DNA of 14,551 bases from Gemmatimonadota bacterium (GTDB lineage: Bacteria; 4572-55; J002), in the NCBI GenBank assembly GCA_003697105.1, contig RFFQ01000149.1, positions 1 through 14,551 on the forward strand, given 5' to 3'. The position numbers were made by a program, and so were the translations under genes. The notes beneath the pieces were generated by a model, which did no database searches, had not been told where the DNA came from, and worked only from the letters and a program-made list of their open reading frames with translations. Positions 1 to 7,101 of this stretch are shown piece after piece. How positions within the stretch are numbered: the stretch's first letter is position 1; each line of letters opens with the position of its first letter.

Positions 1-1
1 T

Positions 2-112
2 GAAATCAGTTTGTTTCGATACGGGCTTGATGAATTACAATCAATCATTGCCTATATACATCTGAAACCCATTGAATTCAAAAGAGTTATTACACTTTTA
101 ACATGTACTTAG
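2..112 (+). CDS. 3' end of an unidentified upstream gene (partial)
   Basis: One plus-strand frame is open from base 2 to a TAG stop at 110-112, giving 36 residues that end ...KRVITLLTCT. The stop lies 19 bp before the cheB ATG, a spacing typical of an operon, which suggests this is the C-terminus of a gene co-transcribed with cheB. The other two plus frames stop earlier. The visible residues (LDELQSIIAYIHLKP and so on) match no family I can name. With so few codons the open frame could be chance. Confidence 0.35.
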   Translation, partial: EISLFRYGLDELQSIIAYIHLKPIEFKRVITLLTCT

Positions 113-131
113 AATATGGATACCCGGTATC

Positions 132-1232
132 ATGAAACGTAAAGACCCGATTAAAGTCGTGCTGGTGGATGATTCACCGATAGCACTGGCGATTTTGAAG
201 CGCATTCTTTCCACCGATGAGGAAATCGAAATTGTGGGTACGGCGATGAACGGTAAAGATGCGCTGGATGTTATCCGATCCACGTTGCCGGATGTGATTT
301 GCACCGACCTCCACATGCCCCGCATGAATGGCTTGGAATTAACACGGATCATCATGGCGGAATTACCCCGCCCCATTTTGGTGATCAGCAGTGCGGTGCA
401 AGCTGAAGACAAACAAAATGTGTTTCAATTGCTGGAAGCCGGGGCGGTGGATGTGTTCCCCAAACCGCGTGGGGGCTTAGGCTTACGTTCAGATTATGAT
501 GCTCTCTCGGAACAACTCATTCAGAAAATTAAAACAGCCTACACGTTGCAACAGTCCCAACCTGCTGCCGCTAAACCTGCTGCCGCTAAACCTGCTGCCG
601 CTAAACCCACGCCGCTGACACATCCGGCCTCTGATGATACGCGTTGGACGGATATCATCACCGGAGTCCGGGTGGTAGCTATCGGGGCTTCCACGGGTGG
701 TCCCCAAGCCGTAAAAACCATTTTAACCCAACTTCCATTTAATTTTCCGGCGCCCATTATCTGTGTGTTACACTTAACCGAAGGCTTTTTAGGTGGCTTG
801 GTGGATTGGTTGGCAGCCCGCTGTAAATTAAAAGTGCGGATTGCCCAAGGCGGCGAATCCCCCATGCCCCGCACGGTTTATTTTCCGCCGGAAGGCAAAC
901 ATCTGGAAGTAGATAATGCCGGACGCTTTGTGGTTTCATCGGCGCCGCCTCATAAAGGGCATCGACCCTCCATTACGGTAACCTTTAATTCCATTGCTCA
1001 CCACTACGGCGCGGATGCTGTCGGTATTATTCTGACCGGTATTGGGAGTGATGGTGTGGAGGGCATGAAATCGATCCACCGCTCGGAAGGCATTACGATT
1101 GTTCAGGACGAAGCGAGTAGTATGGCATCGTTGCTACCCAAACAGGTTATTGAACTGGGGATTGTCTCGCATGTCGTACCTCTTGACAACATGGTATCTA
1201 CCTTAATGGCGGTACTCGCCTATCATCAATAG
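132..1232 (+). CDS. cheB: Chemotaxis response regulator protein-glutamate methylesterase CheB
   Basis: CheB is a cytoplasmic enzyme that removes methyl groups from (and deamidates) chemoreceptor glutamates, and is activated by phosphorylation from CheA. The 366-residue protein has an N-terminal receiver domain (about 6-120) with the acidic pair D13/D14, phosphoacceptor D59 and conserved K111. A linker with three PAAAK repeats (144-158) leads to the methylesterase domain (about 178-365). The catalytic triad is visible as S187 in GASTGG, H214 in VLHL and D307 in TGIGSDG; the GHRPS motif is also present. Length is normal for the family. The ATG at 132 places the first beta strand correctly, with only a weak GGAT ahead of it. 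The next gene starts 19 bp downstream, so the two are probably co-transcribed. Confidence 0.96.
   Translation: MKRKDPIKVVLVDDSPIALAILKRILSTDEEIEIVGTAMNGKDALDVIRSTLPDVICTDLHMPRMNGLELTRIIMAELPRPILVISSAVQAEDKQNVFQLLEAGAVDVFPKPRGGLGLRSDYDALSEQLIQKIKTAYTLQQSQPAAAKPAAAKPAAAKPTPLTHPASDDTRWTDIITGVRVVAIGASTGGPQAVKTILTQLPFNFPAPIICVLHLTEGFLGGLVDWLAARCKLKVRIAQGGESPMPRTVYFPPEGKHLEVDNAGRFVVSSAPPHKGHRPSITVTFNSIAHHYGADAVGIILTGIGSDGVEGMKSIHRSEGITIVQDEASSMASLLPKQVIELGIVSHVVPLDNMVSTLMAVLAYHQ
561..605 (+). repeat. Three perfect 15-bp tandem repeats in the cheB linker
   Basis: The unit CCTGCTGCCGCTAAA occurs three times head to tail with no mismatch and is followed by a partial copy (CCC). Each unit encodes PAAAK. 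The array sits exactly in the linker between the receiver and methylesterase domains and keeps the reading frame, so copy-number changes would alter linker length without disrupting the protein. Confidence 0.95.
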
Positions 1233-1251
1233 CGCATTGGGAGAGATCATC

Positions 1252-2370
1252 ATGGCAAACAAAAAAATTCTAGTTGTGGAAGATGAACATATTACGGCGG
1301 AATATCTTGGGTATCGCTTAAAGCATCTGGGATATGAGGTACTGCCTATTCTCAAGCGTGGGGAGGATGTTATCGAACAGGTGGGTGACCTGCAACCTGA
1401 TCTTATCTTGATGGATATTATGTTGGAGGGTGATATGGATGGGATTGAAGCCGCCGAACGAGTTCAGCAAACCCATGATATTCCAGTAATCTATTTAACC
1501 GCCCTTTCAGACCCCCGTACATTTGAACGGGCAAAAGTTACCGGTTCCTTTGCCTATCTGGTCAAACCGTTTGATGATACCCAGTTACACCGGACTATTG
1601 AGATGACTCTGTATAAAAATATGCTGGAACAGCAGATCAAAGAAAGCCAGAAGTGGTTCTCCACAACCCTGCGTAGTATTGGAGATGGGGTGATTGCGTC
1701 TGATGATACCGGACGGGTCAAATTTATCAATCCAGCGGCAGTTACGATTCTGGAAACGGCGGCAGAAGAGTTGACCGGGCAATCGTGGTACACGTTTTGT
1801 CATCTCATCGATGCCGATACCGGCGAGCGCCTGTCAGACCCGGTCGAGCAGGTACTTTCCTCCAAACAGCAAGTTGATCTGGACGACCGCGCCGCTTTAG
1901 TCCTCGCTGATGAACGCCAGAAATTTGTCGAGGTCAATGCCTCGCCGATTATGGTAAAGCCGGGTATCGTAAACGGTGTGGTCATGGTCATCCGTGACAT
2001 CAGCCGGAAAAAAGCGGTGGAAGAAGACCTTCGCATCAAGGATATGGCAATTGCTTCTTCCATTAATGCAATGGTTATCATGGATTTAAGTGGCAATTTG
2101 ACGTATGCCAACCGCTCGTTTAGGGATCTCTGGGGCTATGACCACCCTGAGGATTGGATGGGTGTGCCGAGTACCCATTTCTGGAAAATGGAGGAAAAAG
2201 CGGATGAGATTGTGGAATCCTTGCTGGAAGATGAAAGCTGGAGCGGCAAATTGACCGCGATCCGGCGGGATGGCTCGACGTTTGAGGTGCAATATTCAAT
2301 GACAATGGTGGTGGATGACACCAACAGACCGATCTGCCTGTTGGCATCCTTTGTCGAACTTTCCGCCTAA
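1252..2370 (+). CDS. Response regulator with two PAS domains (REC-PAS-PAS), no visible output domain
   Basis: The 372-residue cytoplasmic protein begins with a receiver domain (about 4-120): acidic pocket E10-D11, phosphoacceptor D55, T83 in LTALSD and K105 in LVKPF. A short helical stretch follows, then PAS 1 (about 134-240, SIGDGVIASDDTGRVKFINP) and PAS 2 (about 255-368, SSINAMVIMDLSGNLTYAN). This front end is common in hybrid histidine kinases, but no H-box, HATPase, GGDEF, EAL or DNA-binding domain follows before the TAA. I chose the ATG at 1252 because GGGAGAG lies 6 bp upstream; an in-frame TTG at 1237 would add five residues. It follows cheB by 19 bp. It probably relays a phosphosignal by protein contact, or is a remnant of a larger kinase. 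Function beyond signalling is not known. Confidence 0.88.
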   Translation: MANKKILVVEDEHITAEYLGYRLKHLGYEVLPILKRGEDVIEQVGDLQPDLILMDIMLEGDMDGIEAAERVQQTHDIPVIYLTALSDPRTFERAKVTGSFAYLVKPFDDTQLHRTIEMTLYKNMLEQQIKESQKWFSTTLRSIGDGVIASDDTGRVKFINPAAVTILETAAEELTGQSWYTFCHLIDADTGERLSDPVEQVLSSKQQVDLDDRAALVLADERQKFVEVNASPIMVKPGIVNGVVMVIRDISRKKAVEEDLRIKDMAIASSINAMVIMDLSGNLTYANRSFRDLWGYDHPEDWMGVPSTHFWKMEEKADEIVESLLEDESWSGKLTAIRRDGSTFEVQYSMTMVVDDTNRPICLLASFVELSA

Positions 2371-3554
2371 AATGACCATTTCAGGCGCGCATAAACGAAA
2401 TTGCCGGTATCTCCGAATTCAGTACCCGGCTCGCCGCGGTAAAATTGACTGATCAGCAATACGTCCCAATTTTCCCAAGCAGACCATGCCAAAGCTGGAC
2501 TTGCAAGAAAGGATTTATCATGAGGGTTCATCATCATTGCCATGGTACCGGTTACCAGCGGTGAAAATTGGTATCGCATTTCGCCAAACAGGGAGTGCCG
2601 TGCCCGTGATAGCTGATTTGCCGGTAAGGGGTCTAACCGCAGTGCCCCGCCGGCTTTTTTAGTAGTACCTCGTTCGTTGTAAAGTGCTTCTAAGTGCACA
2701 TAAAGCGAATTGCTGAACGTGTAATCGGCGGAAAGTGCTCCCACCAGATACGGCGCACCCTCTGCCTTCTCCTGCGGGATAAAATACGAAAATTCACCCC
2801 GAAACCCGCCTCCCCGGATGTCACCCGCCCAGCCGAAACCGGCAACCCATTGTTTCTGCAGATATTGCCCGCCAATAATCTGAAAATCATAGTTCCACCG
2901 GTTGAGTTGCACCAAACCGGCATAGACCTGATCCCTTTCTGCCTCTGCCAACCGGATTGCCGTTTCTATTTTGGAGGCAATACCCGTGTAGTACTGTACT
3001 CGCACACCATCCGTGCCGGGTCGTTCCTCGTAATCAAAATCGGCGTAGGAATAGGTGTTAAATAGATCATGAGGATTCCAAACGAGATTGATCCCCCAAT
3101 TCACCCGTTGTCGCCCGATTCGTACTTGCAGATTATCCCGGTAATAATCACACCACAACCGGTCAACCATTGTGTGGATGAGCAGGTTATCCTGTTCCAG
3201 CCAAACCGTGGATAAATCCACATAACCGGTATCTTTTTCCAACATTTCGGCTAAAAATGGATTTTCTTTAACACTGTTACCCCCAAATGCCCGGTTACGG
3301 ATTTCCACGGCGGCAGTCCAGTTCAGATTGGCGTACCACTTAAAATTGAGCCGGTTGTGTACGAGCGCATCAAATGTCGGTTCTTTCCAATCCCGGTCAT
3401 AGGCGACACGGGGCAGAATTTTGAGATAACCGTTGTACGTGTAATCCAGCGTCCACCCGTTGTCCCAAGGGGTCAGGATCAGGCAACATAACGCAAAATA
3501 GGCCATCACCTTGCGTTTTTGTGCCTTTGGGGTAACATCACATTTTGGTTTCAT
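2367..3554 (-). CDS. Outer-membrane beta-barrel protein, DUF1302/porin-like (hypothetical)
   Basis: The 395-residue product has a basic start (KAQKRK), a hydrophobic stretch (VMAYFALCCLIL) like a Sec signal, then many alternating aromatic/polar strands and a C-terminal ARLKWSF. A terminal phenylalanine is typical of proteins assembled by the Bam machinery. A central motif (RIGRQRVNWGINLVWNPHDL, then FNTYSYADF and ERPGTDGVRV) resembles the GRQ..WG...NP.D signature of DUF1302-like and related barrels. It is the last gene of the transporter operon and overlaps the ATPase gene by 17 nt. I start at the ATG at 3554, with GGA about 9 bp upstream; a longer frame to 3605 has no signal-like beginning, and an internal ATG at 3506 is a second option. 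Its stop overlaps the stop of the convergent response-regulator gene. It is likely the outer-membrane component; substrate unknown. Confidence 0.8.
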   Translation of the reverse strand: MKPKCDVTPKAQKRKVMAYFALCCLILTPWDNGWTLDYTYNGYLKILPRVAYDRDWKEPTFDALVHNRLNFKWYANLNWTAAVEIRNRAFGGNSVKENPFLAEMLEKDTGYVDLSTVWLEQDNLLIHTMVDRLWCDYYRDNLQVRIGRQRVNWGINLVWNPHDLFNTYSYADFDYEERPGTDGVRVQYYTGIASKIETAIRLAEAERDQVYAGLVQLNRWNYDFQIIGGQYLQKQWVAGFGWAGDIRGGGFRGEFSYFIPQEKAEGAPYLVGALSADYTFSNSLYVHLEALYNERGTTKKAGGALRLDPLPANQLSRARHSLFGEMRYQFSPLVTGTMAMMMNPHDKSFLASPALAWSAWENWDVLLISQFYRGEPGTEFGDTGNFVYARLKWSF

Positions 3555-4224
3555 CCGAGAGAATCCTGCCGTCTTCCAACCAGACCACGCGCCGGGCACG
3601 GTCAATCACCCGTTGGTCATGGGTGGAAAAAATAAAGGTGACTTTTTCCTGCTGATTCAATTCTGCCATCAAATCTAAGAGGTTTGCTGTGGAGGTAGAA
3701 TCCAGATTGGCGGTTGGTTCGTCGGCTAACACAAATTTGGGTTTTGCGGCCAGTGCCCGTGCCACCGCGACCCGTTGTTGTTGCCCGCCGGAAAGCTGTC
3801 CAGGGCGGTTATGAGCCCGATCTTTCAAGCCAACGGCGTTGAGGAGTTCCAACGCACGCTGTTGCCGCTCTTTTTTGGGGCGTTTTTGCAAAAGCATGAT
3901 AAATTCGATGTTTTCCTGTGCGGTCAAGACGGGAATCAGGTTGTATGCTTGAAAGACAAAGCCAATGGACTTTAGCCGGAAATCGATCAAATCATTGCCT
4001 TTCAGTTGGGTAATTTCCGTTTCTTCCACCCAGACTTTGCCGGAGGTTGGCTGGTCTAAACCGCCGATCAGGTTCAGGAGTGTCGTTTTCCCCGATCCGG
4101 AGGGTCCAACCAGCGCGGTAAATTCTCCTTTTTCAATGGTTAAGTCGATGCCATTCAGGGCATGGACAGGCACCATACTACTGTTATAGGTTTTTTTCAG
4201 GTCTTTTGTGCGAATAACTGCCAT
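3538..4224 (-). CDS. ABC transporter ATP-binding protein, LolD/MacB type
   Basis: A cytoplasmic nucleotide-binding subunit that would power the FtsX-type permeases of this operon. The 228 residues hold a complete ABC domain: Walker A GPSGSGKTT (40-48), a Q-loop (FVFQAYNL), signature LSGGQQQR, Walker B FVLADEPT with D-loop NLDS, and the switch histidine in FSTHD. The spacing, and phrases such as ADEPTANLDS, are typical of the LolD/MacB/FtsE group that pairs with MacB/FtsX-fold permeases. The ATG at 4224 has GGAG 7 bp upstream and starts the usual first strand; a 23-residue upstream extension lacks support. It begins 14 bp after the glycosyltransferase stop and its end overlaps the barrel gene, so the three are likely translated from one mRNA. 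A symbol is withheld because the cargo need not be lipoprotein. Confidence 0.95.
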   Translation of the reverse strand: MAVIRTKDLKKTYNSSMVPVHALNGIDLTIEKGEFTALVGPSGSGKTTLLNLIGGLDQPTSGKVWVEETEITQLKGNDLIDFRLKSIGFVFQAYNLIPVLTAQENIEFIMLLQKRPKKERQQRALELLNAVGLKDRAHNRPGQLSGGQQQRVAVARALAAKPKFVLADEPTANLDSTSTANLLDLMAELNQQEKVTFIFSTHDQRVIDRARRVVWLEDGRILSDETKM

Positions 4225-4238
4225 CGTGTTGCTCCGTT

Positions 4239-5441
4239 TTACGGGTCGAGAGTTTCGATAAATTCGATCAGTCGTTTGCCGCGATTTTGCCACGAGTAGT
4301 ATTTGGCGGCGGCTAATGCCGCCTGTTGCATGCGCCGGTATTCCACCGGATCGGCAAATAGGCGATGGAGGGCGTCCGCCAAGGAGGCGGCATCCTGCGG
4401 AGTGAACATCACACCTTGCTCACCATCGGTCATCACATCCTCGACGGTGGGCATCCGCGAGGCTACGACGGGCAGACCGGCGCGGTAATAATCAAAAATT
4501 TTGGTGGGGCAGGTCACCCCAGCACTACGGAAGGTCGGTTTGTAATTCACCAGCCCGGCACTGGCGTTTTTACGGATAAATTCCATCATCTCTTTGTGTG
4601 GTAACCATGTTTTCAGTTGCACAATTCCTGTCAGACCTTTTTCTGCCACTTTGGGGGCGATTTCTGCTTTGTCCTGATCACGCAGACCGAGCCACGTAAA
4701 GGTGATGCCACTATGGCGACACAGGTGTATCGCCTCCAGAATCCGATCCACGTCAATATGGGCTGTCAACCGCCCGATATACACGAGGGATTTTCGCTCG
4801 TATTGGGGTAGTTGGTTGGGATCGACCTCGTCTCCGCTCACATGGGCACCCAGCGGTAAAAATCGGGTGGGGATACGCACAAAATCCGCCAGATAGAGCC
4901 GTTCTTGAGGGCGAGTGATGCAAACCAACCCATCACAGCGATTTAAACATAGGTGTTCAATAAGGCGATAGGCGGAAAACCGTTCCACCAAACGGCGGGG
5001 CGGTCGCGGGGGTAAGTCCGGCAAATTTTGGTCGCCGTGATAACCGTGTGCTTCAAAAATAACGATGAGTCCCAGCCATTTTTTGAGCCCGATCAAATAG
5101 GGCAGCAACGTAGAGTTCCGGGTAATGACCACCGGCTTACCGCAGGTGCGATGGCGGGCAACATACCGTAAGGCTTGCCCGTAAAACCATGCCGTCCATT
5201 TGAATTTCCCCAGAATTTGGCGGCGGAAGCAGACCACCCGAAAATTGGGCAAAGGGTCTAAGCCGAATTTTTCACGCAGAAGGGCATCCGTCTGGATCGC
5301 CGGTTCGCCTTCTACAATGAGGGTAGTAGGAATTCCGCCAAGCGCCAGCCCGTAGGTCGATTGAGTTGAAACCGTCGTCATGGGGGAGCTGGAAATCCAT
5401 CGAAACTTATTGATAAAAAATATGTGATATGGTGATGTCAT
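4239..5441 (-). CDS. Glycosyltransferase family 4-like protein
   Basis: The 400-residue protein has the two-Rossmann-fold GT-B layout of GT4 enzymes, which move a sugar from a nucleotide donor to a lipid, protein or glycan acceptor, usually at the inner face of the cytoplasmic membrane. The N-terminal strand (HIFFINKF) is followed by a helix ending GGIPTTLIVEG. The C-terminal half opens with SLVYIGRLTAHIDVDRILEA and holds CPTKIFDYYRAGLPVVAS (311-328), the donor-site signature; the usual glutamate after KxF is aspartate (D317). No signal peptide or clear membrane helix is seen. The ATG at 5441 keeps the first strand, although no Shine-Dalgarno is visible. It sits between the second permease (95 bp upstream) and the ATPase (14 bp downstream), an unusual place. 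Donor and acceptor are unknown. Confidence 0.85.
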   Translation of the reverse strand: MTSPYHIFFINKFRWISSSPMTTVSTQSTYGLALGGIPTTLIVEGEPAIQTDALLREKFGLDPLPNFRVVCFRRQILGKFKWTAWFYGQALRYVARHRTCGKPVVITRNSTLLPYLIGLKKWLGLIVIFEAHGYHGDQNLPDLPPRPPRRLVERFSAYRLIEHLCLNRCDGLVCITRPQERLYLADFVRIPTRFLPLGAHVSGDEVDPNQLPQYERKSLVYIGRLTAHIDVDRILEAIHLCRHSGITFTWLGLRDQDKAEIAPKVAEKGLTGIVQLKTWLPHKEMMEFIRKNASAGLVNYKPTFRSAGVTCPTKIFDYYRAGLPVVASRMPTVEDVMTDGEQGVMFTPQDAASLADALHRLFADPVEYRRMQQAALAAAKYYSWQNRGKRLIEFIETLDP

Positions 5442-5536
5442 GGCGGTTGTGTTGATGTTTTTGTGGGTACAAAAATATGAAATACCGTATAAAATTGCGT
5501 TATGTTGTCAGGATGTTACCGGACTGCCTGCCCGTA
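5442..5536 (-). other. 95-bp intergenic gap inside the transporter operon
   Basis: This is the only sizeable gap in an operon whose other junctions overlap or lie within about 25 bp. It is rather AT-rich in the middle. I see no convincing hairpin terminator. Only weak promoter-like pieces occur on the minus strand (CTGACA followed by TATACGGTATT at poor spacing), so it may hold a minor internal promoter for the glycosyltransferase-ATPase-barrel half, or nothing. Confidence 0.4.
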
Positions 5537-6754
5537 TTAAATTGTTCGGATGGCTTCTGCCGGATGTAGTTTTAATGCCTTCCAAGCTGGATACAGCGCC
5601 GAAAGTATCGCGGTGATGAAGACCATCAGGCCGACTTCAAGATAGAATTCTGGAGCCAGCACTGGATAAATCACGGTGTCATAACCAAAATCTCGTAACC
5701 CTTCGGCAAAGACGGACAGATCAATACCGGTACGAGCAACCAACCAGACCGTACCCATAGAGACCAACGTGCCTACTATTCCGCCCGTGGCAGCTAAAAA
5801 GAGGGTTTCCAGCAAAATCATACTAAACAAGCGAAATTTATTCATTCCGACGGCCATGAGCATACCGAGTTCGCGCACCCGCTCCAAAATTGCCATCAAC
5901 ATGGTGTTGATAATGCCAAACGCTAAGGCAACAAGGATAATCAGCATGAAAATCGACGAGGTTTGATTCATAATTTCATTAATGTAGTCCAATTCCGGTG
6001 CAGTCTCTTTCCATGTTTCCACTTTCAGAGCGGGCAACTGGGTTCTCAGGGTGGTGGCAACGGGGTCAACGGCTTCAACGTCGTGCAGAATCAGGGCAAT
6101 CTCATGGATGGCATTTTCTGTATCTAACAAGTGATTGAGGTCTTCTGCCCGCACATACACTTGATGTTCATCGAACCGGGAGGAGATGGTCTCAAAGATA
6201 CCCACCACGCGAAACGCGCCGGCGGTGATGTTTCCGTGCCGGTCTTGCAGGGTCAAGATGATTTTAGACCGCACGTTTACTTTAAGTTTAGTTGCCAATT
6301 TTTTCCCGATGAGGATGGGATTTCGTTTTACACTCTCATCAAAATAGGCGCCTTCGGTGATCTTCTCGTATATTTTGCTGACCTGCCGTTCTGCGGCGGG
6401 GATGATGCCATCAATTTGCACGCCGGAACCCGCTGCTGCTGAAGAGACCATCCCCATGACCACCGTTCGTCCGGCGGCGGCGCGAACTTCCGGCAGGCGT
6501 CGTAAGCTGTCTATAAGTGCCTGCCCCTTGGGAATGACCCATTTCACCTGCTGATTATCGGCAAATTGGGGATGGTGAATTTGCAGATGTGAAATGCTCG
6601 TTTCGATCAATGCGTCCATCCGTTGGTTGACCATCCCTTGCGAGAGCGCAATGACGAACAAACCGCCCCACAACCCCAAGGCAATGGCAAACATAATCAC
6701 CAAACTGCGCAATTTACTGCGCCAGATGTTGCGCCACGCGATTAAAAACAGCAT
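5537..6754 (-). CDS. ABC transporter permease, FtsX/LolC-E/MacB fold (second permease)
   Basis: The 405-residue inner-membrane protein has the four-helix FtsX/MacB topology: one helix near the N-terminus (about 17-39, after AWRNIWRSKLRSL), a large periplasmic domain (about 40-265), and three C-terminal helices (about 267-290, 315-338, 370-392). The segment NTMLMAILERVRELGMLMAVGM is the cytoplasmic coupling region typical of the FtsX domain, and the end (YPAWKALKLHPAEAIRTI) is also diagnostic. Such permeases extract or push substrates at the outer leaflet by mechanotransmission rather than classical channel transport. GAGG lies 5 bp before the ATG at 6754. It starts 12 bp after the DUF2834 gene and is clearly related to the other permease of the operon, so the two probably form a heterodimer with the ATPase. 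Confidence 0.93.
   Translation of the reverse strand: MLFLIAWRNIWRSKLRSLVIMFAIALGLWGGLFVIALSQGMVNQRMDALIETSISHLQIHHPQFADNQQVKWVIPKGQALIDSLRRLPEVRAAAGRTVVMGMVSSAAAGSGVQIDGIIPAAERQVSKIYEKITEGAYFDESVKRNPILIGKKLATKLKVNVRSKIILTLQDRHGNITAGAFRVVGIFETISSRFDEHQVYVRAEDLNHLLDTENAIHEIALILHDVEAVDPVATTLRTQLPALKVETWKETAPELDYINEIMNQTSSIFMLIILVALAFGIINTMLMAILERVRELGMLMAVGMNKFRLFSMILLETLFLAATGGIVGTLVSMGTVWLVARTGIDLSVFAEGLRDFGYDTVIYPVLAPEFYLEVGLMVFITAILSALYPAWKALKLHPAEAIRTI
6718..6739 (-). repeat. 22-bp identical run shared by the two permease genes (copy in second permease)
   Basis: These 22 bases are identical to 8283-8304. They encode the same part of both proteins, the AWRNIWR motif just before the first membrane helix, so they reflect paralogy of the two permease genes rather than a mobile repeat. 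Confidence 0.85.
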
Positions 6755-6766
6755 GTTTTCCTCGTA

Positions 6767-7078
6767 TCAAGTGGGTTTGGAAGATTCTCTCAGGTACAAA
6801 AATAAGGGTAATCCGAACGACACGCCCACAACAACCGTACCTATCAGGGGCAACCACACTAATTTTACCGGTTGCCGTTTATGTTCGTGGATGATCCAGA
6901 TCATCAGCACCGTGGCAGAGATGACAATATCCAACCCGAAAGCGGCGCTGATGGGATTGGCAAACAACAAATCGATTATCCGTGGCAAATCAAGCCCGTT
7001 TTGGAATAACCACGGGATTGCTTGAGAATAGGGCAAAATGCCGCCGATAATAGTTAAGGTTAAGTATAGTTTTTTCAT
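6767..7078 (-). CDS. DUF2834 family small membrane protein
   Basis: The 103-residue product has three probable membrane helices: an N-terminal one (LYLTLTIIGGILPY), a middle one (FGLDIVISATVLMIWII) and a C-terminal one (LVWLPLIGTVVVGVSFGLPLFLYLR). The pattern of LPY near the start, a FANPISAAFGLD stretch and the closing GLPLFLYLRE matches my memory of DUF2834 (PF11196), a family of about 100 residues with no known function. The ATG at 7078 has AAGG 7 bp upstream; an upstream in-frame ATG at 7105 would overlap the previous gene's stop and adds no conserved sequence. It sits 23 bp after the first permease and 12 bp before the second, so it may be an accessory subunit of the transporter. That role is inferred from position alone. 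Confidence 0.82.
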   Translation of the reverse strand: MKKLYLTLTIIGGILPYSQAIPWLFQNGLDLPRIIDLLFANPISAAFGLDIVISATVLMIWIIHEHKRQPVKLVWLPLIGTVVVGVSFGLPLFLYLRESSKPT

Positions 7079-7101
7079 GGGATTACCTTTAGGGTTTCCG
7101 T

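Noticed and set aside
2-112. Cytochrome c-like C-terminus for the upstream partial frame (LDELQSIIAYI)
   Set aside because: The resemblance is a few residues only, and no haem motif is visible in the window.
561-605. 15-bp tandem repeats as a CRISPR or minisatellite element
   Set aside because: There are no spacers and the units are in frame inside the cheB linker.
539-874. Antisense open frame opposite cheB
   Set aside because: It is low-complexity (AAAGLAAAGL-like), produced by the repeat and the cheB codon pattern, and has no Shine-Dalgarno or recognisable domain.
3555-3605. Longer barrel-protein start at 3605
   Set aside because: The added residues are translated from the ATPase coding region in another frame and push the signal-like segment away from the N-terminus.
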